Shown here: positions 1 to 11,180 of the stretch, piece by piece | How positions within the stretch are numbered: the stretch's first letter is position 1 | Layout of the letters: each line of letters begins with the position of its first letter | DNA from: Bisgaard Taxon 45 | Lineage (GTDB): Bacteria > Pseudomonadota > Gammaproteobacteria > Enterobacterales > Pasteurellaceae | Direction: 5' to 3' | NCBI GenBank assembly: GCA_030783905.1 | Contig: JAQAHH010000006.1 | Coordinates: forward strand, 645,219-709,218 | Length of the DNA: 64,000 nt | The notes under the pieces: model-generated | Told to the model about the DNA's origin: nothing | Database searches by the model: none | Seen by the model: the letters and a program-made list of their open reading frames with translations, nothing else | Translations under genes and position numbers: made by a program

Positions 1-162
1 ACCTAGGCTAATCACCCCGTAAAGTAAGACTAAACAGAACCAAAGTGTTGGAATGGCAGTCGCTTCGCGTGCAATATAAAGTTTGTAAAAATCTAACTTT
101 TTCCACCAAGTTGGTTTCATTTCACGCACATATTTTTTGCGTTTACTGGTTGTTGCTGTCAT
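1..162 (-). CDS. frdC: fumarate reductase membrane anchor subunit C (3' part cut by window edge)
   Basis: FrdC anchors the FrdAB catalytic dimer in the inner membrane and helps bind menaquinol during anaerobic fumarate respiration. Only the first 54 codons are in the window. The product starts MTATTSKRKKYVREMKPTWW and the visible part ends inside the first membrane helix (about residues 35-54). The RPYVREMKPTWW-type start is characteristic of the family. A GGAG ribosome site lies 7 bases before the ATG. It is the third gene of the frdABC(D) operon, 10 bases after frdB. The rest of the gene and frdD should follow to the left of the window. Confidence 0.93.
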   Translation of the reverse strand, partial: MTATTSKRKKYVREMKPTWWKKLDFYKLYIAREATAIPTLWFCLVLLYGVISLG

Positions 163-172
163 TTTACACTCC

Positions 173-943
173 TTACTTTTGCGGTTTAAGCATTGCAATT
201 ACAAAGTCTTTTGCACTTTCGACTTTACCTTGGTTTACCGCTGAAGCCGGATCGACATGTTTTGGACAAACTTCTGAACAATAGCCAACAAACGTACAGC
301 TCCAAACCCCATTTTTACCATTAATAATCTTCATCCGTTCTTCTTTACCATGGTCACGATTATCAAGGTTATAACGATGTGCAAGCGTTAATGCAGCCGG
401 TCCGACAAACTCTGGATTTAAGCCAAATTGTGGACAAGCGGCATAGCATAAACCACAGTTAATACACATCGAGAAAGTACGGTATTTTTCAAGCTGTGCC
501 GGCGTTTGTTTCGTACGGCTTTGCGCTAACTCCGAAGAAGGATGCGGTTTGCCGTCTAATGCAGGTGCTTGGTTACCGATAATATAAGGTTTAATGGCTT
601 CTAAGCTTTCAATAAAGTGGCTTAAATCTACGACCAAATCGCGCTCAATTGGGAAATTCGCCAATGGCTCAATACGCATATGACCACTGTAGTCACGTAA
701 GAAGGTTTTACAGGCTAATTTTGGTTTGTTATTGACCATCATCCCGCATGAACCACAGATCGCCATACGACAAGACCAACGATAAGAGAGTTCTGGCTCT
801 AATTTGTCTTTAATATAGCCTAACGCATCAAGCAATGATGTTTGATTATCGTAAGGCACTTGATAAGTCCGTAAGTATGGTTCTTTGTCCTGTTCAGGAT
901 TGTAACGCAATACTTCGATATTCATGATTGCTTGATTAACCAT
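173..943 (-). CDS. frdB: fumarate reductase iron-sulfur subunit
   Basis: FrdB carries electrons from the quinol site to the FAD of FrdA through three iron-sulfur clusters. The 256-residue product has an N-terminal 2Fe-2S ferredoxin domain ([10 protein letters not shown] near residue 60) and a C-terminal domain with the [12 protein letters not shown] and [15 protein letters not shown] cluster ligands for the 4Fe-4S and 3Fe-4S centres. It is about 12 residues longer than E. coli FrdB because of a small insertion after the IIGN segment. The ATG at 943 follows a GGAG site. The open frame continues upstream, but that part overlaps frdA and resembles no FrdB. The start overlaps the frdA stop by 8 bases, so the two are probably translationally coupled. 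Confidence 0.97.
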   Translation of the reverse strand: MVNQAIMNIEVLRYNPEQDKEPYLRTYQVPYDNQTSLLDALGYIKDKLEPELSYRWSCRMAICGSCGMMVNNKPKLACKTFLRDYSGHMRIEPLANFPIERDLVVDLSHFIESLEAIKPYIIGNQAPALDGKPHPSSELAQSRTKQTPAQLEKYRTFSMCINCGLCYAACPQFGLNPEFVGPAALTLAHRYNLDNRDHGKEERMKIINGKNGVWSCTFVGYCSEVCPKHVDPASAVNQGKVESAKDFVIAMLKPQK

Positions 944-2735
944 TTGCGTTCTCCTTATTGGCTTTTGCTGCTTCTTGTGCTTCGGCTTCTGCACCATAAA
1001 CACGTTTTGCAGGTTGAGATTTCGTGATTTTCACATCACTGTATTCAATACGTGGTGCATCATCACCGTTATAGAAGGCAAGGGTATGTTTCAAGTAATT
1101 GACATCATCACGTTCAGTATAGTCTAAGCGTTGGTGTGCACCACGAGACTCTTTACGATCGATCGCTGAGTTGGCAATAGATTGTGCTACATCTAAGATA
1201 TAGCCTAATTCAACGGTATATAAGACATTGGTGTTAAATACGCTTGAACGGTCGGTGATACGAATGCGTTTATAACGCTCTTTCAATTCTGCGATTTTAT
1301 TCACCGCTTTTTGCATGCTTTCTTGGGTACGATAAATACCACAACCTTCTTCCATGACCTCACCCATTTCATCACGGATTTCAGACCAAGATTCATTACC
1401 TTCTTGGTGATACAAGTCTTCTAAACGTTGAACAATATCACGTGCTTGAGCATCCACAGCGGTTTGGTTGACCGCAGGCGACTCAACGGCTCGTTGTGCT
1501 GCGTATTCACCCGCCACACGACCGAGCACCACTAATTCAGCCAATGAGTTAGAGCCTAAACGGTTGGCGCCATGTAAGCCAGACGAAGCACATTCACCGA
1601 CTGCGAATAACCCTTTGATACGTGTTTCACTGTTGAAGTCTACTTCAATCCCGCCCATGGTGTAGTGAACCACTGGACGCACTGGAATTGGTGCTTTGGC
1701 AGGATCAACGCCTTCGTATGCTTGTGCTAATTCACAAATAAATGGTAAACGTTCGTGTAAGTATTTTTCACCTAAGTGACGTAAATCTAGGTGGACGACA
1801 TCTACGCCTTTCGCGGTTTTTAAGGTGTTACCTTTTTGTAATTCTTGCCAGAAAGCTTGTGAAACTTTATCACGCGGTCCTAGTTCCATGTATTTATTTT
1901 CAGGTTTACCGATAGGGGTTTCTGGACCTAGACCATAGTCTTGTAAGTAACGGTAACCATTTTTATTGACTAAGATACCACCTTCACCACGACAACCTTC
2001 CGTCATTAAGATCCCGGTATTTGGTAAGCCTGTTGGGTGATATTGAACGAATTCCATATCTCGTAGCGGTACGCCATGACGATATGCCATTGATAAACCA
2101 TCACCCGTGACAATACCACCATTGGTATTGAAGCGGAATGCACGACACCCCCCACCAGTGGCAATCACCACCGCATTCGCATTAATTTGCACTAAAGTTC
2201 CTTCCATCATGTTCATGGCAACCATACCACGTGCATGACCATCATCAACGAGAATATCTAAGACGAAGTGTTCATCAAAACGAACGATTTGAGGATATTG
2301 AATAGAAGTTTGGAATAAAGTGTGTAATAAGTGGAAACCCGTTTTATCTGCAGCGAACCAAGTCCGTTCAATTTTCATCCCACCAAAACGGCGAACGTTA
2401 ACATCACCATCTTGTTTACGGCTCCAAGGACACCCCCAGCGTTCAAGTTGTGTCATTTCCACTGGTGAGTGTTGAACAAAGTATTCTACTACGTCTTGTT
2501 CACATAGCCAGTCACCACCCGCCACAGTGTCATGGAAGTGTTTATCATAAGAATCTTCCTCTTTGATCACTGCAGCAGCACCGCCTTCTGCGGCCACAGT
2601 ATGACTACGCATAGGGTAAACTTTTGATACTAATGCAATTTTTAAGTTAGGGTTTGCTTCCGCTGCTGCAATCGCTGCGCGTAAACCACCGCCACCAGCA
2701 CCTACAATTGCAATATCGACATTAACAGTTTGCAC
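936..2735 (-). CDS. frdA: fumarate reductase flavoprotein subunit
   Basis: Catalytic subunit that reduces fumarate to succinate, using covalently bound FAD on the cytoplasmic face of the membrane. The 599-residue product has the dinucleotide-binding start [19 protein letters not shown]. The His45 flavinylation site lies in [10 protein letters not shown], and the capping and helical domains run to the end. It aligns over its full length with E. coli FrdA. I place the start at a GTG at 2735, directly after a strong GGAGGA site and giving [14 protein letters not shown]. An ATG further upstream at 2786 would add 17 residues without homology. First gene of frdABC; a candidate FNR site lies about 120 bases upstream. 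Confidence 0.97.
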   Translation of the reverse strand: MQTVNVDIAIVGAGGGGLRAAIAAAEANPNLKIALVSKVYPMRSHTVAAEGGAAAVIKEEDSYDKHFHDTVAGGDWLCEQDVVEYFVQHSPVEMTQLERWGCPWSRKQDGDVNVRRFGGMKIERTWFAADKTGFHLLHTLFQTSIQYPQIVRFDEHFVLDILVDDGHARGMVAMNMMEGTLVQINANAVVIATGGGCRAFRFNTNGGIVTGDGLSMAYRHGVPLRDMEFVQYHPTGLPNTGILMTEGCRGEGGILVNKNGYRYLQDYGLGPETPIGKPENKYMELGPRDKVSQAFWQELQKGNTLKTAKGVDVVHLDLRHLGEKYLHERLPFICELAQAYEGVDPAKAPIPVRPVVHYTMGGIEVDFNSETRIKGLFAVGECASSGLHGANRLGSNSLAELVVLGRVAGEYAAQRAVESPAVNQTAVDAQARDIVQRLEDLYHQEGNESWSEIRDEMGEVMEEGCGIYRTQESMQKAVNKIAELKERYKRIRITDRSSVFNTNVLYTVELGYILDVAQSIANSAIDRKESRGAHQRLDYTERDDVNYLKHTLAFYNGDDAPRIEYSDVKITKSQPAKRVYGAEAEAQEAAKANKENANG

Positions 2736-3085
2736 GATATTCCTCCAATCAGAATATAAAGTAAAAAGGAACCGAAATTGGTTCATTAGGGTAGGTTCAT
2801 TTTGCCACTATTTTGGGATATTCATAACCTTTTTTTACAAGAAAAAACCTGTTTCGTGATCTACCTCAAAAAAGTTAAAAAGGTTTTTTTTGGAATGCTT
2901 ATCACAGATCGACTTTTTTCTTAACCCCTTTTTTTCTCTAGGGATAAACCAGATTTTTTAACGTGAATGTGATTGACATAATTGTATTGTATCGCGTGTT
3001 TTATGAACCGCTGTGAGGCTAAATTTGAAATCACCTAAGGGGATAGTTAGAATAGCGTCATCTTATTTACAAAACGGACAAAATT
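2736..3085. other. frdA/epmA divergent intergenic region
   Basis: A 350-base region between two divergent genes. It contains the probable frd promoter with an FNR-like site (2856-2869) and several A- and T-rich runs. On the plus strand a TTGACA at about 2973-2978 could be part of an epmA promoter, but I see no convincing -10 at the usual distance. No small reading frame with coding character was recognised here. Confidence 0.5.
2856..2869 (-). promoter_or_regulatory. candidate FNR site of the frd promoter
   Basis: Read on the minus strand the sequence is TTGAG-GTAG-ATCAC, which matches 8 of 10 defined positions of the FNR consensus TTGAT-N4-ATCAA. A weak -10-like TTATGA/TATGAA lies about 35 bases downstream, compatible with a class II FNR promoter. 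frd is FNR-activated in E. coli. The site is inferred by eye and could also be read by CRP. Confidence 0.4.
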
Positions 3086-4057
3086 ATGTTTGAACAAGAA
3101 AATTGGCAACCGTCAGCCTCCATTGAAAATTTATTGGCGAGGGCAAAAATTATTGCTGAAATTCGTCGTTTTTTTACTGATCGTGGTTTATTAGAGGTAG
3201 AAACCCCAGTGTTAAGTGAATTTGGGGTCACGGATGTGCATTTATCGACGTTTAACACTGACTTTATTTCGCCAATGGCAGAAAAATCGAAAACCTTGTG
3301 GCTGTCAACCAGTCCTGAATATCACATGAAACGTTTACTTGCGGCGGGAAGTGGTCCTATTTTTCAATTATGTCACGTGTTCCGTAATGAAGAGGTAGGA
3401 CAGCGTCATAATCCCGAATTTACGATGCTCGAATGGTATCGCCCTCACTTTGATATGTATCGTTTAATTAATGAAGTCGATGATTTATTACAACAAATTT
3501 TAGACTGTAAACCAACAGAAAGTTTAAGCTATCAATTTGTTTTTCAAGAATATGTGGGGCTAGATCCCCTGTCTGCAGATAAAGCAGAATTAGTCGCAAA
3601 AGCTACACAATATCATTTACAGCAGGCGGAGCAACAAGATCGCGATACGTTATTACAATTCTTATTTAGTACTGTTGTGGAACCAAATATTGGTAAAGAT
3701 AACCCTGTGGCGGTGTACCATTTCCCAGCAACACAAGCCGCACTTGCACAAATTAGTTCTGAAGATCATCGTGTGGCAGAACGCTTTGAGTTTTATTATA
3801 AAGGGCTGGAATTAGCCAATGGTTTCCATGAGTTAACCGATGTAAATGAACAATTACATCGCTTTGAGCAAGATAATGTGCAACGACAAAAAATGGGCTT
3901 GCCGCAACGTCAAATTGATAAACGTTTATTAGGGGCATTGCAAGCAGGTGTGCCGAATTGTTCTGGCATTGCATTAGGCGTTGATCGTTTGCTAATGATT
4001 GCCTTAGGGGCAACTACGATCCATGAAGTGATAGCATTTGGCATAGAAAATGCGTAG
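3086..4057 (+). CDS. epmA: EF-P beta-lysylation ligase (elongation factor P--(R)-beta-lysine ligase)
   Basis: EpmA (PoxA/GenX/YjeA) attaches (R)-beta-lysine to a conserved lysine of elongation factor P, which lets EF-P rescue ribosomes stalled at polyproline. The 323-residue protein is a stand-alone class II lysyl-tRNA synthetase catalytic core without the anticodon-binding domain. Motif 2 is visible as [20 protein letters not shown] and motif 3 as [15 protein letters not shown] near the C-terminus. Length and sequence match E. coli EpmA (325 residues) throughout. The ribosome site is weak (CGGA). The gene is divergent from frdA and monocistronic, ending in a shared hairpin with the converging afuA-like gene. 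Confidence 0.95.
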   Translation: MFEQENWQPSASIENLLARAKIIAEIRRFFTDRGLLEVETPVLSEFGVTDVHLSTFNTDFISPMAEKSKTLWLSTSPEYHMKRLLAAGSGPIFQLCHVFRNEEVGQRHNPEFTMLEWYRPHFDMYRLINEVDDLLQQILDCKPTESLSYQFVFQEYVGLDPLSADKAELVAKATQYHLQQAEQQDRDTLLQFLFSTVVEPNIGKDNPVAVYHFPATQAALAQISSEDHRVAERFEFYYKGLELANGFHELTDVNEQLHRFEQDNVQRQKMGLPQRQIDKRLLGALQAGVPNCSGIALGVDRLLMIALGATTIHEVIAFGIENA

Positions 4058-4077
4058 AACTTGCGGAATAAGATAAA

Positions 4078-4108
4078 AAGAGGCAGAAAGTAGTCTGCCC
4101 CTTTTTTA
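4078..4108. terminator. bidirectional terminator between epmA and the afuA-like gene
   Basis: The stem GGCAGA (4082-4087) pairs with TCTGCC (4094-4099). It is preceded by AAAAG and followed by CCTTTTTT, so it can end both the plus-strand epmA transcript and the converging minus-strand transcript. Confidence 0.85.
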
Positions 4109-4110
4109 GA

Positions 4111-5139
4111 TTATTTTGCCATTTTTACTTCTTTGACCCATTTATCTGTGATCCGCTTCCCTTCTGCACTTGAGCCAAAACGATCAAAATCATAATTGAT
4201 TAGTTTTAATTGTTTGGGATCAACTGATTGTGGTGCAGCTTCCGCATGGATATTGGTTGGAATTTGATAGACTTTGGTTTCACGCCAGACTAACTCTTGT
4301 GCTTCTTTGGTTAAAGCCCAATCAACAAAGCGTTTGGCGTTCTCAAGATTACGCGCATTTTTGACGATACTCATGCCCCCTAAAGAATAGCCATCGCCTT
4401 CACAAGGTAAAATACTCTCAACGGGTGCACCATTTTCTTTTTCTGTGGCATAGCTATGCACAAAACCAACGGCAACAGCGGATTCACCCCGTGATAAATT
4501 GGTCGTAACCAACGCACTTTTCACATATTCCGATACATTGGCATTGAGTTTCTTCAGATAATCAAAGGCTTTTTCTTCTCCCCATAATTCAATTAAGGTC
4601 GCAATCGCAGTATAGGTGGTGCCTGAAATTTGAGGATCGGGCATTTGTACATAGCCTTGTAAACGTGGATCGAGTAAATCTGACCAACATTTTGGATACT
4701 GATTGATCCCGAGTTGCTTAAATTTTTCAGTATTAATTCCAAACCCTAAGACTAAGATATAGATAATTGAGGTCAAGTCACCACGCTTTTCAGTCAGCGC
4801 TCTGAACTCTGGCATAATGTCGGCTTGATAAGGTGAGCGATAAGGCGCGAGTAGGCCTAAATCACCGGCTTGAAAATGGTGCTCAATTGTCCCCCCATAC
4901 CACACATCCGCTTGCGGATTATTTTTCTCGGCAATTAATTTTGCCAGCGTTGAACCCGTGCTATTACGTATAAACTTTGTTTCAATGTCATATTTTTTAG
5001 CGAAAGTTTGTACCATTTTTTCACAGGTGGTATTTTGCACACTGCAATAGACGGTGAGCTTTCCTTCAGCCAAGGCTTGTCCTGCCATCAGAAAGGGGAA
5101 TGCTAGGCAAAGTTTGGCGACAGTTGACTTTAATTTCAT
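4111..5139 (-). CDS. afuA: AfuA-family periplasmic substrate-binding protein (orphan)
   Basis: Periplasmic binding protein of an ABC importer, 342 residues, with a Sec signal peptide (residues 1-24, ending MAGQALA). It reads like the AfuA/FbpA group of former ferric-iron binders: mature start GKLTVYCSVQNTTCEKMVQTF, then NNPQADVWYGGT and a conserved C-terminal KLKLINYDFDRFG. Actinobacillus AfuA was later shown to bind hexose phosphates rather than iron, so either substrate class is possible; I prefer sugar phosphate by resemblance. No permease or ATPase gene (afuB, afuC) adjoins it: the neighbours are epmA and acnB. It must share a transporter encoded elsewhere or act differently. The symbol marks the family only. 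Confidence 0.75.
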   Translation of the reverse strand: MKLKSTVAKLCLAFPFLMAGQALAEGKLTVYCSVQNTTCEKMVQTFAKKYDIETKFIRNSTGSTLAKLIAEKNNPQADVWYGGTIEHHFQAGDLGLLAPYRSPYQADIMPEFRALTEKRGDLTSIIYILVLGFGINTEKFKQLGINQYPKCWSDLLDPRLQGYVQMPDPQISGTTYTAIATLIELWGEEKAFDYLKKLNANVSEYVKSALVTTNLSRGESAVAVGFVHSYATEKENGAPVESILPCEGDGYSLGGMSIVKNARNLENAKRFVDWALTKEAQELVWRETKVYQIPTNIHAEAAPQSVDPKQLKLINYDFDRFGSSAEGKRITDKWVKEVKMAK

Positions 5140-5157
5140 GATGTTTAATTCCTTTTA

Positions 5158-5177
5158 TTTTCTCTCAAGAGAGAAAA
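5158..5177. promoter_or_regulatory. 20-base perfect palindrome before the afuA-like gene
   Basis: TTTTCTCTC and GAGAGAAAA flank a 2-base centre, ending about 19 bases before the start of the afuA-like gene and just upstream of its ribosome site (AAAGGAA). It may be an operator or an mRNA hairpin. No family recognised. Confidence 0.4.
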
Positions 5178-5195
5178 CCGTGATCATTCAGAGCG

Positions 5196-5219
5196 AACGG
5201 GGAACATCTGTTCCCCGTT
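5196..5219. repeat. 11-bp inverted repeat downstream of acnB
   Basis: AACGGGGAACA and TGTTCCCCGTT with a 2-base loop. It lies just after the acnB stop (transcription leftward) and could be its terminator or an mRNA-stabilising hairpin. The U-tract is poor in both directions, so termination would be weak or need help. Confidence 0.5.
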
Positions 5220-5242
5220 TGTTGTATTAAAATGCTTGTCAA

Positions 5243-7849
5243 TTATACCGCACTTTGAAAAATCACGTTATCTGCTTTTTGGGTATAGCTATTGATTTGG
5301 TCAAAGTTCATATAACGATAGGTATCATCCCTGTCTTGTTGTAAGTCTGCTGCAAAGGTGAGGTATTCTTCTGGCGTTGGTAATTTACCTAAAATCGCTG
5401 AAACCGCGGCTAACTCGGCAGAAGCAAGATAAACATTCGCACCTTGTCCTAGACGGTTCGGGAAGTTACGCGTTGAAGTTGACACGACAGTGGCATTATC
5501 GGCCACACGCGCTTGGTTACCCATACATAAAGAACAACCTGGTATTTCAATTCGTGCCCCGCTTTTACCATAAATACTGTAATAGCCCTCTTCGCTTAAT
5601 AGTGCCGCATCCATTTTGGTTGGTGGGGCAATCCAGAGGCGAGTTGGGATCATGCCTTTAAACTTAGCGAGTAATTTACCTGCTGCACGGAAGTGACCAA
5701 TATTCGTCATACAAGAACCAATGAATACTTCATCAATTTTATCCCCTTGAACTTCGGATAATAAACGTGCATCATCAGGATCATTTGGGGCACATAAAAT
5801 TGGCTCGTTGATTTCAGCGAGATCAATCTCCAGCACTGCTGCATACTCGGCATCAGGATCGGCTTCCATGAGTTGTGGATCAGCGAGCCATTGTTCCATG
5901 CCTTTAATCCGGCGTTCGAGTGTGCGTGCATCACCATAGCCTTCAGCAATCATGTATTTTAGTAGCACAATGTTAGAATTTAAATATTCAATAATCGGTT
6001 CTTTGGCGAGTTTAATCGTACAAGCTGCCGCCGAACGTTCAGCTGAGGCGTCGGATAGCTCAAAAGCTTGTTCCACTTTTAAGTTTTCTAATCCTTCAAT
6101 TTCTAAAATACGGCCAGAGAAAATGTTTTTCTTGCCTTTTTTCTCTACCGTGAGCAAACCTTGTTTGATTGCATAATAAGGGATCGCATGCACCAGATCA
6201 CGCAAGGTAATTCCTGGTTGCATTTCACCTTTAAAGCGTACTAATACTGACTCCGGCATATCTAATGGCATGACACCTGTAGCCGCGGCAAACGCCACTA
6301 AGCCGGAACCTGCAGGGAAGGAAATCCCAATCGGGAAACGGGTATGCGAGTCACCACCCGTTCCTACTGTGTCAGGCAGTAACATACGGTTTAGCCAAGA
6401 GTGAATGACACCATCCCCCGGGCGTAATGACACGCCACCACGGTTCATAATAAAGTCAGGGAGGGTGTGGTGTGTGACTACATCAACTGGTTTTGGATAA
6501 GCCGCCGTATGACAGAAAGATTGCATGACTAAGTCAGCGGAGAAACCTAAACAAGCCAAGTCTTTTAATTCATCACGAGTCATCGGGCCGGTAGTATCTT
6601 GTGAACCGACAGAGGTCATGCGTGGCTCGCAGTACTGCCCTGGACGAATACCCGCCACACCACAGGCTTTGCCTACCATTTTTTGGGCAAGGGTAAAGCC
6701 TTTTTGGCTTTCTGTTGTACATTGCGGTTTAGCAAAAATATCGCTTTCAGGCAGACCTAATTCACAACGCGCCTTATGGGTTAGCCCGCGTCCAATGATT
6801 AGCGGAATACGACCACCAGCACGTACTTCATCTAACAGCACATTGGTTTTTAAACGAAACTCAGCTAAAACCTCGTCAGTATCATGACGACAAATTTTGC
6901 CTTGGTATGGGTAAATATCAATCACATCGCCCATGTTGAGTTCACTGACATCCACTTCAATTGGTAGCGAACCCGCATCTTCCATTGTGTTGAAGAAAAT
7001 TGGCGCAATTTTGCCACCCAGTACCACCCCGCCAGCACGTTTGTTTGGGATATAAGGAATGTCTTCGCCCATAAACCACAGTACAGAGTTGGTGGCGGAT
7101 TTACGTGAAGATCCCGTACCTACTACATCACCCACATAGGCCAATGGAAACCCTTTTTGTTTTAATTGTTCTAATTGCGTAATGGGGCCGACATTGCCTG
7201 CGTCATCAGGTTCAATACCTTCACGCGGGTTTTTTAACATGGCAAGTGCATGTAATGGAATATCGGGGCGTGACCAAGCATCTTGTGCAGGTGAGAGGTC
7301 ATCTGTATTGGTTTCCCCTGTGACCTTGAATACGGTGACGGTTAATTTTTCTGCCAATTTTGGACGAGACAAAAACCAATCGGCATTGGCCCAAGAGGTG
7401 AGCACTTGTTTGGCAAAACGATTGCCTTTTTTCGCCCGTTCAGCCACATCATGGAAGTTATCAAACATTAAGAGCGTCGTAGAAAGGGCATCAACCGCGA
7501 TTGGGGCAAGGGTATCATCATCAAGGGCATGGAGCAGCGGTTCAATATTATAACCGCCTTGCATGGTGCCCAATAGTTGCACGGCTTTTTCGGCCGAAAT
7601 TAGGGGACAATGTACGTCACGTTTGGCAACGGCAGCCAGAAAAGAGGCTTTCACATAGGCGGCTTCATCTACCCCGGCAGGAATACGTGTTTCGAATAAG
7701 TTTAAAAGAAAGTCGGCTTTATCAGCAGGTGGGGTTTTGAGTAGTTCGATCAATTGGGCGGTTTGTTCTGCATCTAAAGGTTTCGGCACAATGCCTAATG
7801 CCGCACGTTCATCAACATGCTGTTGATAAGATTGTAGAAAGTCAGACAT
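5243..7849 (-). CDS. acnB: aconitate hydratase B
   Basis: Interconverts citrate and isocitrate via cis-aconitate, and in E. coli also acts as an iron- and oxidant-sensing RNA-binding protein when its cluster is lost. The product has 868 residues (E. coli 865). An N-terminal HEAT-like domain is followed by the swivel domain, with [22 protein letters not shown], and the catalytic domains. Cluster ligands are seen in [14 protein letters not shown] and [11 protein letters not shown] near residues 710-780, and [20 protein letters not shown] is conserved. The ATG at 7849 follows GAGGTAACCT-type sequence. It is monocistronic, with a 229-base divergent region toward ybaB that holds an uptake signal (7906-7914). 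Confidence 0.98.
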   Translation of the reverse strand: MSDFLQSYQQHVDERAALGIVPKPLDAEQTAQLIELLKTPPADKADFLLNLFETRIPAGVDEAAYVKASFLAAVAKRDVHCPLISAEKAVQLLGTMQGGYNIEPLLHALDDDTLAPIAVDALSTTLLMFDNFHDVAERAKKGNRFAKQVLTSWANADWFLSRPKLAEKLTVTVFKVTGETNTDDLSPAQDAWSRPDIPLHALAMLKNPREGIEPDDAGNVGPITQLEQLKQKGFPLAYVGDVVGTGSSRKSATNSVLWFMGEDIPYIPNKRAGGVVLGGKIAPIFFNTMEDAGSLPIEVDVSELNMGDVIDIYPYQGKICRHDTDEVLAEFRLKTNVLLDEVRAGGRIPLIIGRGLTHKARCELGLPESDIFAKPQCTTESQKGFTLAQKMVGKACGVAGIRPGQYCEPRMTSVGSQDTTGPMTRDELKDLACLGFSADLVMQSFCHTAAYPKPVDVVTHHTLPDFIMNRGGVSLRPGDGVIHSWLNRMLLPDTVGTGGDSHTRFPIGISFPAGSGLVAFAAATGVMPLDMPESVLVRFKGEMQPGITLRDLVHAIPYYAIKQGLLTVEKKGKKNIFSGRILEIEGLENLKVEQAFELSDASAERSAAACTIKLAKEPIIEYLNSNIVLLKYMIAEGYGDARTLERRIKGMEQWLADPQLMEADPDAEYAAVLEIDLAEINEPILCAPNDPDDARLLSEVQGDKIDEVFIGSCMTNIGHFRAAGKLLAKFKGMIPTRLWIAPPTKMDAALLSEEGYYSIYGKSGARIEIPGCSLCMGNQARVADNATVVSTSTRNFPNRLGQGANVYLASAELAAVSAILGKLPTPEEYLTFAADLQQDRDDTYRYMNFDQINSYTQKADNVIFQSAV

Positions 7850-7905
7850 AGGTTACCTCATTGGGTTTGCTTATCGTTCTGTTAGGGAAAAACCGCCTTA
7901 ATGTG

Positions 7906-7914
7906 AAGTGCGGT
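7906..7914 (+). repeat. DNA uptake signal sequence core (example copy)
   Basis: AAGTGCGGT, the nine-base uptake signal of Haemophilus/Pasteurella. I count at least 22 copies in the window in either orientation. Starts are at 5247, 7906, 8508, 9644, 11573, 12730, 15726, 19600, 24416, 28087, 29824, 34381, 37467, 39783, 40322, 47504, 53853, 56573, 57094, 60509, 61093 and 61395. They mark DNA readily taken up by competent relatives. Confidence 0.9.
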
Positions 7915-8078
7915 AAGGTTTCGTTACGAAATTGTTAAAACATACTATAATACGGAAAATTTCTCCCCTCAACAGGAAAAAGACGAATTTTTAGACTGGA
8001 TCACGTTTCTTTATTTCCAACTTTGAAATTTTTCGCTAAAATGCCAACCAATTTTTAAATTAACAGATGGAAAAAATT

Positions 8079-8408
8079 ATGTTTGGAAAAGGCGGTTTAG
8101 GTAATTTAATGAAACAAGCGCAACAGATGCAAGATCGTATGCAAAAAATGCAAGAGGAGATTGCCCAGCTAGAAGTGACGGGCGAGTCTGGTGCCGGGTT
8201 AGTTAAAATTACCATTAATGGCGCGCATAATTGTCGTCGGGTAGAAATCGATCCTAGCTTAATGGAAGACGATAAAGATATGCTTGAAGACTTAATTGCC
8301 GCGGCATTTAACGATGCAGTGCGTCGCGCAGAAGAATTACAAAAAGAAAAAATGGCGTCAGTGACTGCCGGTATGTCATTACCACCTGGCTTTAAAATGC
8401 CGTTTTAA
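8079..8408 (+). CDS. ybaB: nucleoid-associated protein, YbaB/EbfC family
   Basis: Small dimeric DNA-binding protein (109 residues) associated with the nucleoid and, through its conserved gene order, with RecR-dependent repair. The sequence [25 protein letters not shown] followed by [25 protein letters not shown] is nearly identical to E. coli YbaB. I start at the ATG at 8079, spaced 7 bases from GGA. An ATG four codons upstream exists but lacks family support. It precedes recR as in E. coli (there after dnaX), here separated from it by a terminator built from uptake signals. Confidence 0.96.
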   Translation: MFGKGGLGNLMKQAQQMQDRMQKMQEEIAQLEVTGESGAGLVKITINGAHNCRRVEIDPSLMEDDKDMLEDLIAAAFNDAVRRAEELQKEKMASVTAGMSLPPGFKMPF

Positions 8409-8482
8409 TCTTTGCTTGCCTTGTCTATATAACGGACACAACAAGTATGTTGATTAAGTGAAACAATCACACTTTTTTAAAT

Positions 8483-8527
8483 GACCGCACTGTTGAAAAA
8501 GAGATCAAAGTGCGGTCTGTTTTTTAT
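8483..8527 (+). terminator. terminator built from inverted uptake signals, after ybaB
   Basis: GACCGCACT (8483-8491) and AGTGCGGTC (8509-8517) form a 9-bp stem, followed by TGTTTTTTAT. The right arm contains a complete uptake signal. Paired uptake signals doubling as terminators are well known in Haemophilus and Pasteurella. Confidence 0.85.
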
Positions 8528-8601
8528 GAGATTGATTTTGCACCGGAAAAGAAAAAAACGTTATTTTTCATGCCGATATTGAAACTAAAGAGAAAGACAT
8601 T

Positions 8602-9204
8602 ATGCAAACGAGCCCATTACTCGAATATTTAATCGAAAGTTTACGTTGCTTACCTGGTGTGGGCCCCAAATCTGCCCAACGTATGGCCTATCACTTATTA
8701 CAACGTAATCGTAATGGGGGCATGGAACTGGCTCGAGCATTAACCGAAGCCATGTCAAAGATTGGACATTGTAGCCATTGTCGTACCTTTACTGAAGAGG
8801 AGGTGTGTACTATTTGTAACAATCCTCGCCGTCAGCATTCAGGTCTACTTTGCGTGGTAGAACAACCGTCTGATATTCAAGCGATTGAGCAAACGGGACA
8901 ATTTTCAGGGCGTTATTTTGTGTTAATGGGGCACTTATCGCCACTTGATGGGATTGGTCCAAAAGAAATTGGCTTGCATTTATTACAAAAACGTTTGCAA
9001 GAAGAAAGTTTCCATGAAGTGATTCTGGCCACCAATCCCACGGTTGAAGGTGATGCGACCGCTAATTACATTGCTGAACTTTGTGTTCAGCAAAATATTA
9101 AAGTGACCCGCATTGCACATGGGATTCCAGTGGGGGGAGAATTAGAAATGGTGGATGGGACTACCTTGACTCATTCATTTTTGGGGCGCCGTCAACTTGG
9201 CTAA
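8602..9204 (+). CDS. recR: recombination mediator protein RecR
   Basis: RecR works with RecO (and RecF) to load RecA on SSB-covered single-stranded gaps. The 200-residue protein starts with a helix-hairpin-helix segment ([17 protein letters not shown]). A four-cysteine zinc finger follows ([19 protein letters not shown]), then a Toprim domain ([18 protein letters not shown]) and the C-terminal [20 protein letters not shown]. Length matches E. coli RecR (201). Start ATG follows GAGAAAG. topB begins 23 bases after the stop, so the two are probably cotranscribed. Confidence 0.97.
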   Translation: MQTSPLLEYLIESLRCLPGVGPKSAQRMAYHLLQRNRNGGMELARALTEAMSKIGHCSHCRTFTEEEVCTICNNPRRQHSGLLCVVEQPSDIQAIEQTGQFSGRYFVLMGHLSPLDGIGPKEIGLHLLQKRLQEESFHEVILATNPTVEGDATANYIAELCVQQNIKVTRIAHGIPVGGELEMVDGTTLTHSFLGRRQLG

Positions 9205-9227
9205 CGGATTTGGATAATATAGCCTAA

Positions 9228-11180
9228 ATGCGATTATTTATAGCGGAAAAACCTAGCCTTGCAAGAGCCATTGCGGACGTGTTACCGAAACCTCATCAGC
9301 GTGGGGAGGGCTTCATTAAGTGTGGCAACGATGATTATGTAACTTGGTGTGTCGGGCATTTGCTTGAGCAAGCAGAGCCCGATGCCTACGATCCTAAATT
9401 TAAGCAATGGCGATTAGAACACCTACCGATTATTCCTGAAAAATGGCAACTGATTCCGCGTAAAGCAGTTCACAAACAATTAAACATTGTTGAAAAGCTG
9501 ATTCACCAAGCGGATATCCTGATTAACGCAGGCGACCCCGATCGCGAAGGACAGTTATTGGTGGATGAAGTCTTTAGTTATGCCAATTTAAGTGTCGATA
9601 AATTGAATCAGATTCAGCGTTGCTTAATCAGTGATCTGAATCCAAGTGCGGTCGAAAAAGCTGTCAATAAATTACAATCAAATCGCAATTTTATTCCCCT
9701 TGCGACCTCTGCTTTAGCTCGGGCTCGAGCGGATTGGCTCTACGGTATTAACATGACGCGTGCGTATACCTTACGCGGTCGGCAAGCAGGTTATCAAGGT
9801 GTACTCTCGGTTGGACGTGTGCAAACCCCTGTGTTAGGGTTGATTGTGCGCCGAGATTTAGAGATAGAAAATTTTGTACCCAAAGATTTTTTTGAAGTGC
9901 TTGCTCATATTCAAAGTGAAACACCAGAAAAAATTATCGCACTTTCGGCACAAGAGAAAGCAGAGATGCCGATGTTTAAAGCCTTATGGCAGCCGAGTAA
10001 AGCGTGCGAAGATTACCAAGATGAAGACGGCCGTGTGTTGTCGTTAGGGTTGGTGGAAAATGTGGTAAAACGCATTACGCAACAACCTGCAGAGGTGGTG
10101 GAATATGTGGATAAACGTGAACACGAAAGTGCACCGTTGCCTTATTCGTTATCTGCATTGCAAATTGATGCCGCCAAACGTTATGGCTTATCAGCTCAAG
10201 AGGTGTTAGATAGTTGTCAACGCTTATACGAAACACATCGTTTAATCACCTATCCACGTTCTGATTGTCGTTATTTACCTGACGAGCACTTTGCTGAGCG
10301 CAATAAAGTCTTCCATGCTATTTCTACCCATATTCCAGAATACCAATCGCTGCCGGAACCGTTAAATCCAGAACAAAAAAATCGCTGTTGGAATGATAAA
10401 AAAGTTGATGCTCACCATGCCATTATCCCCACCGCGAAAAATAAGCCCGTTAACCTGAATCAACACGAACGGCAAATTTACCATTTAATTGCACGGCAAT
10501 ATTTAATGCAATTTTGTCCTGATGCTGAATATCGAAAAAGTAAAATCACCTTAAAGATTGCAGGCGGCACATTTGTCGCACAAGCGCGGAATTTACAACT
10601 TGCTGGTTGGAAACAACTTTTGGGGAAAGAGGACAGTGATGAACAGCAAGAACCTTTATTACCTGTTGTGAAAAAAGGGCAGATTTTATTTTGCGAGAAA
10701 GGGGAAGTCGTTAGTAAAAAAACACAGCCCCCGAAACCGTTTACCGATGCGAGCTTGCTTTCTGCGATGACAGGCATTGCGCGTTTTGTACAAGATAAAG
10801 CGTTGAAAAAAATTCTACGTGAGACCGACGGATTAGGCACGGAAGCCACACGAGCGGGGATTATTGAACTTTTATTTAAGCGTGGATTTTTATATAAAAA
10901 AGGGCGAAATATTCATAGTACGGAAACGGGACGTATTTTAATACAAGCCTTGCCAGACGTAGCGACGCAGCCTGACATGACAGCGCATTGGGAATCACAA
11001 CTCACTAGCATTAGTCAGAAAGAAATGAGTTATCAGCAATTTATGTCCACTTTAATAAACTTTTTACCTGAGTTGATGCGTTATGTGAATTTTTCCGCAC
11101 TGCGTCAATTAAGTCAGGTACAGGCTCGCCCATCGTTGGGCAACAAAACGCGCAAGAGATTTAACAAGCATTCTACCTAG
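9228..11180 (+). CDS. topB: DNA topoisomerase III
   Basis: Type IA topoisomerase that cuts and reseals single strands, decatenating replication and recombination intermediates. The protein has 650 residues (E. coli 653). The Toprim domain is at the start ([20 protein letters not shown], with the [15 protein letters not shown] acidic motif). The catalytic tyrosine is Tyr342 in [12 protein letters not shown], and the type IA core ([21 protein letters not shown]) follows. A short basic tail replaces the longer C-terminus of E. coli. Start ATG at 9228 has only a weak upstream site, suggesting coupling to recR. An uptake signal lies within the gene at 9644-9652. Confidence 0.97.
   Translation: MRLFIAEKPSLARAIADVLPKPHQRGEGFIKCGNDDYVTWCVGHLLEQAEPDAYDPKFKQWRLEHLPIIPEKWQLIPRKAVHKQLNIVEKLIHQADILINAGDPDREGQLLVDEVFSYANLSVDKLNQIQRCLISDLNPSAVEKAVNKLQSNRNFIPLATSALARARADWLYGINMTRAYTLRGRQAGYQGVLSVGRVQTPVLGLIVRRDLEIENFVPKDFFEVLAHIQSETPEKIIALSAQEKAEMPMFKALWQPSKACEDYQDEDGRVLSLGLVENVVKRITQQPAEVVEYVDKREHESAPLPYSLSALQIDAAKRYGLSAQEVLDSCQRLYETHRLITYPRSDCRYLPDEHFAERNKVFHAISTHIPEYQSLPEPLNPEQKNRCWNDKKVDAHHAIIPTAKNKPVNLNQHERQIYHLIARQYLMQFCPDAEYRKSKITLKIAGGTFVAQARNLQLAGWKQLLGKEDSDEQQEPLLPVVKKGQILFCEKGEVVSKKTQPPKPFTDASLLSAMTGIARFVQDKALKKILRETDGLGTEATRAGIIELLFKRGFLYKKGRNIHSTETGRILIQALPDVATQPDMTAHWESQLTSISQKEMSYQQFMSTLINFLPELMRYVNFSALRQLSQVQARPSLGNKTRKRFNKHST

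Noticed and set aside
5196..5219. Standard intrinsic terminator for acnB
   Set aside because: The stem is strong but there is no U-tract on the minus strand; kept only as an inverted repeat.
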